Shown here piece by piece: positions 44,512-52,845 of a stretch of 62,060 bases of DNA. The notes beneath the pieces were generated by a model, which saw nothing but the letters and a program-made list of their open reading frames with translations, searched no databases and was not told the DNA's origin. The position numbers were made by a program, and so were the translations under genes. The first letter of the stretch is position 1, and every line of letters starts with the position of its first letter. This stretch comes from Actinomycetes bacterium (GTDB lineage: Bacteria > Actinomycetota > Actinomycetes > Actinomycetales > Demequinaceae): positions 1 through 62,060 of the forward strand of contig JAEYOR010000035.1 of assembly GCA_023411615.1 (NCBI GenBank), given 5' to 3'.

Positions 44512-45133
44512 GGTTGCGCTTGTACGCCGAGACCGTCACGTCCCCACGGATCCAGAAGCGCCAAGGCACATCTGCGGAAAGGCGCACGCCCACGCGCGGA
44601 CCGGCCGCAATGTCCGTGTCAGCGACGCGCCGTCCCTGCGTCAACGTGATCTCAGAACCGCCCAGGACATCGGAGCCCAGGTGACTCTTGTCGATGCCGA
44701 GCGCTTGTGCGAGACACGCGGGTCCCCGTGCGAGCCCTCGATCCGTCACCCGTGGTCCCCGCCTTGCACGTGCGAGCTCGACCCCATCGATGACCCGCCC
44801 GGCGCGAAGCAGCACCCCTGAGCCATGGCCATCGACTCCCGTCACGATGTTGGCGCACCAGTGCATGCCGTATGAGAAGTAGACGTAAAGGTGGCCGGGC
44901 TCGCCAAACATCACCCAGTTGCGGGCGGTGCGACCTCGGAAGGCGTGCGAGGCCGGGTCCGTTGCGCCGTCGTAGGCCTCGACCTCGGTGATCTCCACCG
45001 TCACGGAGCCCTCGGGTGAGACATGAGTGAGGCGCGCGCCCAACAGGTCGAGTGCGACCTCTTGCGGGTGGCGGGCCAGAGCCGCGCGGTCGATTACTTG
45101 TGCGGCGCCGGAAAGAGGGTCTGGTGATGTCAC
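44489..45133 (-). CDS. 3-methyladenine DNA glycosylase (AAG/MPG family)
   Basis: A 214-aa glycosylase of the Aag fold. The catalytic Glu and Tyr are in VEITEVEAYDGATDPASHAF; FGEPGHLYVYFSYGMHWCANIVTG and RRGPRVTDRGLARGPACLAQ are family-typical, as is the ALGID segment. It removes alkylated and deaminated purines. A GTG at 45133 is taken as start, 13 nt after the dnaX stop. With AdaA-AlkA it gives the window two unrelated 3-methyladenine glycosylases. Confidence 0.93.
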   Translation of the reverse strand: MTSPDPLSGAAQVIDRAALARHPQEVALDLLGARLTHVSPEGSVTVEITEVEAYDGATDPASHAFRGRTARNWVMFGEPGHLYVYFSYGMHWCANIVTGVDGHGSGVLLRAGRVIDGVELARARRGPRVTDRGLARGPACLAQALGIDKSHLGSDVLGGSEITLTQGRRVADTDIAAGPRVGVRLSADVPWRFWIRGDVTVSAYKRNPRAASSI

Positions 45134-45145
45134 GCGGGCCAAGAG

Positions 45146-47050
45146 TCAGTCGTCAACAACTGTGCCGCCGAGCATCGACGCGATCACATCGGCTCCGCTC
45201 AGTTGGGCGGCGGGCGCCGGGGCGTCGTCCTCGGAAATCTCATGCTCGTCCGACGGCTCTTCCGTAGGCAGTGGCGGCTCGGAATCAGCCGAGCGGGGCC
45301 TTGAGCTCGGAGCGGCGGAAGCCGCTACCGCAGGCGCCGCGGTGGGCAATGCGGCCGACGCAGCAGGGACGCCGGTGGGACCGACCGTTGCCTCGACGCG
45401 GACCTGGAGGCCAAGTGTCTCGCGCACCGCGAGGGCGACGTTCTCGGCGTGCTGGCCGCCCCGAAAGCGTTCCGCGATTGCGCCGTTCTCAAAGGCGAGG
45501 GTGAGGACGCCGGCCTCGACAGACGCGACTTGGGAGTTAGCGCTGACGAGTGCCCACGTGACGCGACGGCGCTCAAGGGTTCCGAGAACCTCGGGCCAGC
45601 GACGGCGCACCAGCTCTGAGTCCTCGGGGCCGCCAACCGAACTCGTCGCGGCGGGAGACGCAGAGGTGGTGGGAGACGTAGTGGCGGCGGGAGACGCAGA
45701 GGTGGTGGGAGACGTAGTGGCGGCGGGAGGCGTAGTGGCGGTGGCAGGCGCTTCGTCGCGCGCGGCGGCAACGGCGGCACGAGCGGTTTCAAGGCCAGTC
45801 TTCGCCGCCGCGGATCGCGCGGTGACCGGAGTCGCGGCAGGAGGCTCAGCAACAGGAACCGCAGCAGGAACAACTACAGGACCAGCCGCAGAAGGAGCGG
45901 CAACGGAGGCAGCAGCGGCAACCGAAACCGGCGCCACGCCGCCCGGAGCGGCATCGGCAGCAATGAGGCGCGCGCACAGCAATTCAAGGTGAAGGCGCGG
46001 CGATGTGGCCCCCACCAAGGCGGTGAGAGCGTCGTTGACGATGTCGCCCGCACGAGAGGCGCGCACGAGACCCAAACGGCGCGACTGGTCGATCATGCGT
46101 TCACGTTGATCGTCAGGAATCTCGGCAAGTGCTTGCGCTCCCGCCTGCCCAGAGGCCGCGAGCACAATGAGGTCGCGAAGCCGCTCTAGCAAGTCCTCGA
46201 CAAAACGGCGCGGCTCGTGCCCGGTGTCGATCACCCGTCCCACCACCGCGAAGAGCGAAGCGCCGTCGGCCGCGGCGATGGCGTCAATGGCGTCGTCCAA
46301 CAGCGTTGCGTCAGTGAAACCCAAGAGAGAGATGGCCCGCTCGTAGGTCACGCCCTCGGGGCCTGAGCCGGCGATCAACTGATCGAGCACCGACAACGAA
46401 TCACGCACAGATCCGCCGCCCGCACGGACGACGAGTGGGTACACGCCTGGATCGACCGTCACGCCTTCTTCACCGGCGAGCTGGGCGAGATAGGCGCCCA
46501 GAATCGCAGGCGGAACCAGACGGAATGGGTAATGGTGCGTGCGCGAGCGAATGGTGCCGATGACTTTGTCCGGCTCCGTGGTGGCGAACACGAAACGCAC
46601 GTGCGGAGGCGGCTCTTCGACAAGCTTGAGCAGCGCGTTGAAGCCCTGCGCCGAGACCATATGCGCCTCATCGAGGATGAAGACTTTGTAGCGGTCCCGC
46701 GCAGGTGCGAAGGCAGCACGCTCGCGCAGATCTCGCGCATCGTCAACACCGTTGTGGCTTGCCGCGTCGATCTCCACCACGTCCACGGAGCCTGGTCCGC
46801 CACGGGCCAACTCGACGCAGGACGGGCACGTGCCACACGGAGTATCAGTGGGCCCCTGCTCGCAATTGAGGCACCGCGCAAGAATGCGAGCCGATGTCGT
46901 CTTGCCACAGCCCCGCGGTCCCGAGAACAGATAGGCGTGCGCCACCCGATCCGCCCGCAAGGCCTGCATGAGTGGCACGGTGACATGTTCCTGGCCCACA
47001 ACGTCGGCAAAAGAGTCAGGCCGGTAGCGGCGATACAGGGCAGTGGTCAC
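45146..47050 (-). CDS. dnaX: DNA polymerase III subunit gamma/tau
   Basis: A 634-aa clamp-loader subunit. The start is a GTG (VTTALYRRYRPDSFADVVGQ) at 47050. Walker A is GPRGCGKTTS, the C4 zinc site is CLNCEQGPTDTPCGTCPSC, DExx is ILDEAHMVS and the sensor is FVFATTEPDKV. A long Ala/Thr/Pro linker (residues about 365-480) contains a near-perfect TTSPTTSASPAA repeat, then a tau-type domain follows. No slippery heptamer typical of gamma frameshifting was recognised. Confidence 0.95.
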   Translation of the reverse strand: MTTALYRRYRPDSFADVVGQEHVTVPLMQALRADRVAHAYLFSGPRGCGKTTSARILARCLNCEQGPTDTPCGTCPSCVELARGGPGSVDVVEIDAASHNGVDDARDLRERAAFAPARDRYKVFILDEAHMVSAQGFNALLKLVEEPPPHVRFVFATTEPDKVIGTIRSRTHHYPFRLVPPAILGAYLAQLAGEEGVTVDPGVYPLVVRAGGGSVRDSLSVLDQLIAGSGPEGVTYERAISLLGFTDATLLDDAIDAIAAADGASLFAVVGRVIDTGHEPRRFVEDLLERLRDLIVLAASGQAGAQALAEIPDDQRERMIDQSRRLGLVRASRAGDIVNDALTALVGATSPRLHLELLCARLIAADAAPGGVAPVSVAAAASVAAPSAAGPVVVPAAVPVAEPPAATPVTARSAAAKTGLETARAAVAAARDEAPATATTPPAATTSPTTSASPAATTSPTTSASPAATSSVGGPEDSELVRRRWPEVLGTLERRRVTWALVSANSQVASVEAGVLTLAFENGAIAERFRGGQHAENVALAVRETLGLQVRVEATVGPTGVPAASAALPTAAPAVAASAAPSSRPRSADSEPPLPTEEPSDEHEISEDDAPAPAAQLSGADVIASMLGGTVVDD

Positions 47051-47128
47051 GTCCCTGAGCCTAGCCGCCGACGCTGACAACGTCAGGTGGGGATGTGGAC
47101 ACGGGCCGCAGGCGCCGAGGGCACAAAA

Positions 47129-47217
47129 GGACCCCTCACGCACCCGCCAGAGCCCGCTTACCCTTGCTTCATTCCTGACCTGGGGGAGTTGGGCGAGGTG
47201 ACGCCACGTGAGGGGTC
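47129..47217 (-). ncRNA. ffs: Signal recognition particle RNA, small bacterial type
   Basis: On the minus strand the apical SRP54-binding loop reads CAGGTCAGGAATGAAGCAAG with GGGTAAGCGGG, matching the conserved 4.5S RNA tip (GGTC..GGAA..GAAGCA). The ends pair: ACCCCTCACG at the 5' side and CGTGAGGGGT at the 3' side, giving a hairpin of about 90 nt followed by TTTT. Location upstream of dnaX, next to a tRNA-Ser, is its usual actinobacterial position. Confidence 0.92.
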
Positions 47218-47301
47218 GCGAACAGTCTAGTCGTCTTGCATGCGGTCGCACAGACCGTCGTTTCGCCGCGTGCGCCGCGCTCAGGTAACATGCTCAGGCC
47301 T

Positions 47302-47389
47302 GGAGGATTCGCCTAGTGGCCTATGGCGCACGCTTGGAAAGCGTGTTGGGTGCAAGCCCTCGGGGGTTCGAATCCCCCATCCTCCGCCA
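47302..47389 (+). tRNA. tRNA-Ser (anticodon GGA)
   Basis: Acceptor arms GGAGGAT and ATCCTCC pair fully, with discriminator G and encoded CCA. The anticodon stem CACGC/GCGTG encloses TTGGAAA, giving GGA. The long variable arm (TTGGGTGCAAGCCCTC) marks a class II serine tRNA. Confidence 0.97.
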
Positions 47390-47395
47390 ATATCC

Positions 47396-48130
47396 ATGCC
47401 GCCGAGTGAGAAGCAGGTGACCGTGTCTTCACGCACGATGCGCACGCGTCGCGAAATCTTGCGCCGTCACCGCCGCGAACGCCAGTTCCTCGTCTTCGGT
47501 CTCTTACTTGTTCTGCTTGGTGCGGTTGCCGTCATTGCGCTCGCCGTGTACCAGGGCCGCATCGACCCTCCAATCGACCGCGCGATCGTGTCGCATGAGC
47601 CCGAGTTTGAGCTCACTGTCACGTTGCCGTGTCCGCCAGCGGATCAGGGCAACGGCGAGGACCTCCCCTTGCCGCCAACTGAGGTCGCCATCCGCGTGCT
47701 CAACGGGACCGACAAACAAGGCCTCGCGCGCGGCACGATGGAGGTTCTGACGGGCCGCGGCTACGTGCCCACCACTACCACCAACTGGAACCGCAAGTAC
47801 GACGGCGGGGTGCGCGTGCAGTTCGGCGTGGATGGCCTGCGAAAGGCGTACACGGTCGCGGCGAACTTCCCCACGGTTGAGTTTGTGCTCGACAACCGCA
47901 AGGACGGCGTGGTGGACCTCATCCTTGGCGAGCAGTTCGAGATTGGCGACATTCGCCCCCAGTACGCCCCTGAGCTTGACCCGACTGTCGCACTCGTCGC
48001 TCCCGGCCAGTGCGTGCCCGTGGAACTTGCTCCGCAGCAGCCTGCCCCGCGCATCATCCCGGTGGATCCCTTCGCGCCGGTCGCTACCCCCACACCCACG
48101 CCTTCTCCGTCTGCAGAACCCGAAGCGTAA
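47396..48130 (+). CDS. LytR_C domain membrane protein
   Basis: A 244-aa protein with a basic N-terminus (RTRREILRRHRRERQ), one transmembrane helix (about 36-60) and an outside LytR_C domain: VAIRVLNGTDKQGLARGTME, then a VQFG strand and FVLDNRKDGVVDLILGEQF. A proline/threonine tail follows. LytR_C domains accompany cell-wall glycopolymer ligases but lack the catalytic part. A GTG at 47423 is an equally good start. Confidence 0.8.
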   Translation: MPPSEKQVTVSSRTMRTRREILRRHRRERQFLVFGLLLVLLGAVAVIALAVYQGRIDPPIDRAIVSHEPEFELTVTLPCPPADQGNGEDLPLPPTEVAIRVLNGTDKQGLARGTMEVLTGRGYVPTTTTNWNRKYDGGVRVQFGVDGLRKAYTVAANFPTVEFVLDNRKDGVVDLILGEQFEIGDIRPQYAPELDPTVALVAPGQCVPVELAPQQPAPRIIPVDPFAPVATPTPTPSPSAEPEA

Positions 48131-48177
48131 GGACGAGAGTCGGGGGCACCTGTCGACACCCCGGCTAGAGTGACGTC

Positions 48178-48495
48178 GTGGCATCTTCCGACGAGTCCAA
48201 CGCCTCCGTCCCCGCGCGCAACCCAATCCCCCCGCGTCCGCCGCTCAACGGCGCCGCGATGTTCTCATTTGTTGCATCCTTGCTCGGCCTCGCCATGGTC
48301 GTACCCATTGCCGGCTCCATCATCGGCATCATCTTTGGCAAGAAGGCGATGGACCAGGTGGAAGAGTCTGGCGATCGTGGCGGCGGTCTCGCGCAAGCCG
48401 CAGTGATCTTTGGCTACTTTGGCCTCGTCACCTTAGGACTGGTCCTCATCATGATCGTCATCATCGTGATTGCCGCGCGCAATTCGACGGCGTAA
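48178..48495 (+). CDS. DUF4190-family small membrane protein
   Basis: A 105-aa protein with two transmembrane helices: MFSFVASLLGLAMVVPIAGS and FGYFGLVTLGLVLIMIVIIV. Between them is IIGIIFGKKAMDQVEESG and GLAQAAVIFG, a typical DUF4190 loop. GTG start at 48178. Function of the family is unknown. Confidence 0.85.
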   Translation: MASSDESNASVPARNPIPPRPPLNGAAMFSFVASLLGLAMVVPIAGSIIGIIFGKKAMDQVEESGDRGGGLAQAAVIFGYFGLVTLGLVLIMIVIIVIAARNSTA

Positions 48496-48605
48496 CAACC
48501 CGCGGTCGATTTTGTGCAGGGCCGCGCATAAATAGCGCGCTCACAGAAGTCTTACGTCAGTCCTCTTCCGGTCGAATTGTTGGACGTCGGGGAAGAGGAG
48601 AATTC

Positions 48606-50276
48606 ATGGTTGCCAAGGCTCAGGTCGCTCGCGCGATCGCTCGAAGGCGTCGCGCGTTCAGCGTGGTGCGGATCTACGAGAATGCGGGGCTACGCGCCAA
48701 GATCATGGTGATCGTTGTCGTCTTCGCACTCGTCACGCTCCTGTCGTCGGCCGTGGCAATCCGAGGCATCATGCAGGCCTCCTCCGATACGGCCACCGTT
48801 GAGCGTCTGCAGAACGACGTGGCGTTCCCCATTGCCGTGGTGCACCAAGAGGAACTCAAGGCGCGCATGCTCATCAGCACGTATGCCGCGATGCCCCTCC
48901 AAACCGCACTGTCGCAACAGCAGTGGGTCGACGACATCGCTGAAACCGACGAGGACCTCGACGCAGCCGTTGCCACCTATGAGAAGGGCGTCGCGGACCT
49001 TGGTGACGCAGCGTCAATGCTTGGCGGCGAACACTGGCAGCAGTTCAAGAGTGCGTGGGAGGACTGGAAGGCCGTCCGTGACTCGCAGATGGCCCCAGCC
49101 GCCGCAGCGAGTGACGAAGGTGCTTTCCAGAACGCCTTCTACGCAGGGGCCACCGCACTTGACCGCGCGATCGCAAGCCTCGAGGCGGAGGAGGCACTCG
49201 TGGCCGCTGCGGCCACTGACGTCTCGGCGAACGCACGTGACACGGCGAGCGCGGCCATCATCACCGCGATCATTGTGGTGGCCGTGGCGATCGCCAGTGC
49301 CGTCACCCTCGCCTTTGCGGCGTCGTCAATCCTGCGTCGCCAGGTGGCTGGGGTCCGACGTGTCTCGAGCGCTCTCGCAGAAGGCGACTTCACCGTCACT
49401 TCCGGCTCCGACACTAAGGACGAGTTGGGGCAGATGGGTGCCGCTCTTGACGAGGCGACCGCGAGCCTGCGCGCCATCATGGCCCGGGTGGCAGCGTCGG
49501 CCGAATCCGTCGCCAATGCCGCCACCGAACTGGCTGCTGGCCGTGAGCAAGTGGCCGCGACAAGCGCGGAGGTCTCCTCGAAGGCAGAGATGGTGGCCAT
49601 TGCCGCGAGCGAAGTGAGCCGCAACCTCACTGACGTGTCGAGCGGCTCGGAGGAGATGACGGCATCGATTCGAGAGATTGCGCACTCGACGGCGGAGGCG
49701 GCGCGGGTTGCGCAACAAGCGGCCGACGCTGCGGTTGCGGCAAACGGCCAGATTTCCCGCTTGGGGATGTCGAGCCAGGAGATCGGCAACGTCGTCAAGG
49801 TCATCACGTCGATCGCCGAGCAGACCAACCTCCTCGCGCTCAACGCGACGATTGAGGCGGCGCGTGCCGGTGAGGCGGGCAAGGGCTTTGCTGTGGTCGC
49901 CGGGGAAGTGGGCGAGTTGGCGCGCGAGACCGCGCGGGCCACCGAGGACATTGCGCGCCGCGTCGAGGCGATCCAGTCGGATTCTCAGGGCGCCGTGACG
50001 GCGATCGGCCAGATCTCGACGATTGTCGAATCGATCAATGAGTTCCAGTCCGCCATCGCCTCGGCGGTCGAACAGCAGACCGCCACGACAAATGAGATGG
50101 GTCGCAACGTGTCCGACGCCGCGACGGGCTCAGAGGATATTGCGGGTGGAATCGGCACAGTCGCCCAGGCTGCGCACACCACCGTCTCGGTCATGGCGAC
50201 GGTCGGCGAGTCGATCGAGGAATTGAACTCGTTGTCGCGTGAGCTGAGCGAGCGCGTCTCGTCGTTCCGCTACTAG
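48606..50276 (+). CDS. Methyl-accepting chemotaxis protein
   Basis: A 556-aa receptor. Residues about 33-55 and 205-235 are transmembrane helices around a four-helix-bundle ligand domain (about 56-205), then a HAMP domain (LRRQVAGVRRVSSALAEGDF) and a signalling domain with the conserved tip EQTNLLALNATIEAARAGEA near residue 400. The presence of a chemoreceptor implies motility or another che output; no che genes lie in the window. AGAGGAG precedes the ATG; the downstream hairpin terminates it. Confidence 0.94.
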   Translation: MVAKAQVARAIARRRRAFSVVRIYENAGLRAKIMVIVVVFALVTLLSSAVAIRGIMQASSDTATVERLQNDVAFPIAVVHQEELKARMLISTYAAMPLQTALSQQQWVDDIAETDEDLDAAVATYEKGVADLGDAASMLGGEHWQQFKSAWEDWKAVRDSQMAPAAAASDEGAFQNAFYAGATALDRAIASLEAEEALVAAAATDVSANARDTASAAIITAIIVVAVAIASAVTLAFAASSILRRQVAGVRRVSSALAEGDFTVTSGSDTKDELGQMGAALDEATASLRAIMARVAASAESVANAATELAAGREQVAATSAEVSSKAEMVAIAASEVSRNLTDVSSGSEEMTASIREIAHSTAEAARVAQQAADAAVAANGQISRLGMSSQEIGNVVKVITSIAEQTNLLALNATIEAARAGEAGKGFAVVAGEVGELARETARATEDIARRVEAIQSDSQGAVTAIGQISTIVESINEFQSAIASAVEQQTATTNEMGRNVSDAATGSEDIAGGIGTVAQAAHTTVSVMATVGESIEELNSLSRELSERVSSFRY

Positions 50277-50333
50277 CCGCGCTCGGCGTCTTCACCACGC
50301 CAGCGTCGTCCCTTGCCTCGGCGGGGAATTGCG

Positions 50334-50366
50334 AAGCCCGGACCCAACGGGGAGTCCGGGCTTTGC
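50334..50366. terminator. Intrinsic terminator between mcp and tRNA-Ser
   Basis: AAGCCCGGAC (50334-50343) and GTCCGGGCTT (50354-50363) form a 10-bp stem with a 10-nt loop, followed by TTTG on the + strand and by AA/TTC on the other. It serves mcp, and perhaps also the minus-strand tRNA. Confidence 0.75.
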
Positions 50367-50370
50367 GCTG

Positions 50371-50459
50371 TGGCGGTGACGGTGGGATTTGAACCCACGG
50401 AGGCTGTTAACCTCACACGCGTTCGAGGCGTGCTCCTTAGGCCGCTCGGACACGTCACC
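50371..50459 (-). tRNA. tRNA-Ser (anticodon CGA)
   Basis: On the minus strand the arms GGTGACG and CGTCACC pair, with discriminator G and encoded CCA. The anticodon stem CACGC/GCGTG encloses CTCGAAC, giving CGA, and a long variable arm shows it is a serine tRNA. Confidence 0.96.
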
Positions 50460-50508
50460 TTGCCCGGACGAGAATACCCGCCGGTGAGGTCCGCTCCAAA
50501 CCAAAGCA

Positions 50509-50563
50509 AGCGTCGGCCGGGAAGCGGGCTCAGCGTCGGCCAGGAAGCGGGCTCAGCGTCGCG
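50509..50563. repeat. 23-bp direct repeats carrying the 9-mer, 2.4 units
   Basis: AGCGTCGGCCGGGAAGCGGG plus CTC starts at 50509 and repeats with one change at 50532; the third unit (50555) is cut short within the end of tadA. Each full unit begins with AGCGTCGGC, so two copies of the overabundant motif lie side by side between a tRNA and a gene. Confidence 0.85.
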
Positions 50564-51002
50564 CGTCGAAGAAGGCGCGCAGGATCGCCGACGCTTCTTC
50601 CTCAAGGACGCCCGCGACCACTTCGACCTTTGCTCCAAGGCGGGCGTCGCGCACCAGATCCCAGCGGCTTCCCGTCGCCCCGGCGCGCTCGTCCCACGCT
50701 CCGATGACGAGGCGTGGCACACGTGCGGCGAGGACGGCCCCGGCGCACATCGCGCACGGCTCGAGGGTGACAACGAGGGTGTGCCCGTCGAGGCGCCAGG
50801 ACCCTGCGGCCGACGCTGCCTCACGGAGGGCGAGAACCTCGGCATGGGCGGTCGGATCGGCAAGGGCCTCGCGCTGATTGTGGCCGCGTCCCACCACGTC
50901 TCCTGTGGGGGACAACACGACGGCTCCAACGGGGACATCGCCGTGCGTGAGAGCCGCGGTCGCCTCCTCGAGAGCGAGCCGCATCGCCGCGAGATCGTCC
51001 AT
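50553..51002 (-). CDS. tadA: tRNA adenosine(34) deaminase
   Basis: A 149-aa deaminase that makes inosine at the wobble position of tRNA-Arg(ACG). Zinc ligands are in TAHAEVLALREAA (His with the catalytic Glu) and LEPCAMCAGAVLAARV (two Cys). The ATG at 51002 (MDDLAAMRLALEEA) is preferred over a TTG three codons earlier. Its tail holds the last copy of the 23-bp repeat. Confidence 0.93.
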   Translation of the reverse strand: MDDLAAMRLALEEATAALTHGDVPVGAVVLSPTGDVVGRGHNQREALADPTAHAEVLALREAASAAGSWRLDGHTLVVTLEPCAMCAGAVLAARVPRLVIGAWDERAGATGSRWDLVRDARLGAKVEVVAGVLEEEASAILRAFFDARR

Positions 51003-51073
51003 GCGAGTCAACCTAGTCGACGTGGGACCGCCGCACCTCCCGCAGGGCCCGCGCCCGCTGTACCGTGTCCCTC

Positions 51074-51709
51074 ATGCACCTGCACGTCGCCGATCACCCG
51101 CTCATTGACCACAAAGTCACCGTTCTGCGGGACAAGAACACCCCTTCGCCAACGTTTCGGCTCCTTGTCGATGAATTGGTGACGCTGCTTGCGTATGAGG
51201 CGACGCGCCACGTGCGCGTGGAAGAGCGACCGGTCGAAACGCCGCTCACCACCACGGTGGGGACGCGCATCGCGAATCCGACTCCGATCATCGTGCCGAT
51301 TCTGCGTGCGGGCCTCGGCATGCTCGATGGCATGACGCGCTTGTTGCCCAGCGCCGAGGTGGGCTTCTTGGGTTTGCTGCGGGACGAGGAGACTCTTGAG
51401 GCGGTCACGTACGCGAACCGCCTGCCCGATGACCTCACTGGCCGCCAGGTATTTGTCCTTGACCCGATGCTGGCCACCGGTGGATCACTCGTGGCGGCCA
51501 TTGAATACGTGCTGGAGCGCGGCGCAACTGATGTGACGTGCGTGTGCCTTCTCGCGGCTCCGGAGGGCATCGAGCATGTCCGCAAGTCGGTGGGCGAACG
51601 CGCCGACGTGTCAGTTGTCGTTGCGTGCATCGATGAGAAGCTCAACGAGGTGGGCTACATCGTGCCCGGGCTTGGCGACGCAGGGGACCGCCTCTACGGC
51701 ATCGTCTAG
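51074..51709 (+). CDS. upp: Uracil phosphoribosyltransferase
   Basis: A 211-aa salvage enzyme converting uracil and PRPP to UMP. It starts MHLHVADHPLIDHKVTVLRD with the family pattern, contains VPILRAGLGMLDGM and the PRPP loop VFVLDPMLATGGSLVAAIEY, and ends with the uracil-binding IVPGLGDAGDRLYG. Length is normal. A GTG three codons earlier is possible. Confidence 0.96.
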   Translation: MHLHVADHPLIDHKVTVLRDKNTPSPTFRLLVDELVTLLAYEATRHVRVEERPVETPLTTTVGTRIANPTPIIVPILRAGLGMLDGMTRLLPSAEVGFLGLLRDEETLEAVTYANRLPDDLTGRQVFVLDPMLATGGSLVAAIEYVLERGATDVTCVCLLAAPEGIEHVRKSVGERADVSVVVACIDEKLNEVGYIVPGLGDAGDRLYGIV

Positions 51710-51906
51710 CGGTTGCGGTAGTTGCGTTCGCGCTCTTGCGATTCGAGCCGACGCCGGAGTGTGCGTGCCGCGGCCGCCACGATGCCGACGCTTCCACCAG
51801 CGAGATAGCTGCTGAGCGGAAGTGTGCGGCCCAGCGCCGCAAAGACGAGGGCGAGGGCAACAAGCACAGCCACCACAAGGGCGACGTCGCGGAAGAAGAG
51901 TTTCAT
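51706..51906 (-). CDS. Small membrane protein, 66 aa
   Basis: A 66-aa protein with two hydrophobic segments (VALVVAVLVALALVFAALG and YLAGGSVGIVAAAA) and a basic, Arg-rich tail. ATG at 51906. It overlaps the upp stop by 4 nt. No family recognised. Confidence 0.6.
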   Translation of the reverse strand: MKLFFRDVALVVAVLVALALVFAALGRTLPLSSYLAGGSVGIVAAAARTLRRRLESQERERNYRNR

Positions 51907-51916
51907 GACACTGTGC

Positions 51917-52438
51917 TTAGCCCGCGCACTGCGCGAGGTAGGCATCGTTGATGCGCTTCTGCGCCGCCGGCTGCTCGGCAACCACAGCTGACGTTGTCTC
52001 CGCAGTGGCAAGCGCCTGCGTCTGGTCAATGAGCTTGCCGTACGAATTCACACCGGAGGCGATCTGGGCCATGCCGACGGCATAAAGCGTCCAGTAGTCC
52101 GAGAGGGTGCCGAGGTCGTCGGCGATGGTTCCTTCCGCCAGTTCTTGAGCGGCGTCAAGGGTGGCGATGTACGCGTTGGATGCGTCTTCCGACGTGGCAC
52201 CGGCAGTGTGGAGGTTGTCGATATCGCCCTCAGAGGCCCCTTGGGCCATGCCTTCGATGGTGGTGAAGAGGGTGTCGAGAGCCTCCGCTGCGGCCGGGGC
52301 GGCCTTCGCCGCGGCCTGCATGGCGTGGCAGAAGTCCTTGGGCTTGCCGGGGGCGGCCGAGGGGTCCGTTCCGCTGGTGGTTGAGCAGGCCGACGCAAGG
52401 AGGGCCACGGCAAGAGCGAGCGAGGCGACACGTTTCAC
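51917..52438 (-). CDS. Lipoprotein of unknown function
   Basis: A 173-aa protein with a lipoprotein signal peptide ending in the lipobox LASAC, so it should be lipid-anchored outside. The mature part is mostly alpha-helical and Ala-rich with one CHAM cysteine and a terminal CAG cysteine, which might pair. GTG start at 52438. It lies 10 nt from the small membrane protein gene on the same strand; the two may be co-transcribed. Function not recognised. Confidence 0.72.
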   Translation of the reverse strand: MKRVASLALAVALLASACSTTSGTDPSAAPGKPKDFCHAMQAAAKAAPAAAEALDTLFTTIEGMAQGASEGDIDNLHTAGATSEDASNAYIATLDAAQELAEGTIADDLGTLSDYWTLYAVGMAQIASGVNSYGKLIDQTQALATAETTSAVVAEQPAAQKRINDAYLAQCAG

Positions 52439-52613
52439 GCGCCTAGTGTGGCGCGACAGCGGGCATCAGGCAAAGTCCTGACGCATGTCAGACCCTCGCG
52501 AGACGATGGATACGTCCCATCCACCACCAGGGGAGAAGTGTTAACAGGTCGGCGCGCTTCGTCCACACGACACGCCGAGTTGTGCACACGCTACTCACAG
52601 CTTCGTGCACAAG

Positions 52614-52663
52614 ACCACTACATCTAGTGGTATGCGTCATGAATCAACTCCATATGTAGTGGT
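52614..52663 (+). promoter_or_regulatory. Two NrdR boxes upstream of nrdA
   Basis: Box one, ACCACTACATCTAGTGGT (52614-52631), is an inverted repeat with 7-bp perfect arms. Box two ends GTAGTGGT at 52663 and matches 12 of 18 positions. The centres are 32 bp apart, the usual three-turn spacing of paired NrdR boxes (consensus like acaCwAtATaTwGtgt). NrdR represses ribonucleotide reductase genes when dATP is high. Confidence 0.75.
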
Positions 52664-52716
52664 TTCGCATTGCGTTGGCGTGAGAAAAGTTGTACCGTCG
52701 AATTAGCGCTCGAGCA

Positions 52717-52745
52717 GGTTGCGGGCGACCACGACCCCCGCAACC
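52717..52745 (+). promoter_or_regulatory. Hairpin in the nrdA leader
   Basis: GGTTGCGGG (52717-52725) pairs exactly with CCCGCAACC (52737-52745) around an 11-nt loop, roughly 50-90 nt downstream of the NrdR boxes and 100 nt before the nrdA start. No T-run follows, so it is not a plain terminator; it may stabilise the leader or regulate it. Confidence 0.5.
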
Positions 52746-52845
52746 GGCTCGCGCGATCAAGAGTTGAAGAGTCCCCGGCAATAACCCCACGAAAGTGTGG
52801 TCCCACCCCTTCCGGCCCCAGGGCCACTGTCCTCGAAGGAGCATC

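Larger units (their letters stand above)
52439..52845 (+). other. Intergenic control region and long leader of nrdAB
   Basis: This 407-nt stretch has no gene I can support. It holds two NrdR-type boxes at 52614-52663, a 9-bp hairpin at 52717-52745 and an AAGGAG ribosome-binding site just before the nrdA GTG. The left part (52439-52600) shows nothing recognisable. Confidence 0.7.

Noticed and set aside
45600..45760. Programmed frameshift in dnaX
   Set aside because: The repeat tract is GC-rich with no A-run slippery heptamer, and one frame stays open throughout.
52439..52845. Cobalamin riboswitch upstream of nrdA
   Set aside because: I saw no B12-box and the reductase is class I, which does not use cobalamin. 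NrdR boxes explain the region better.
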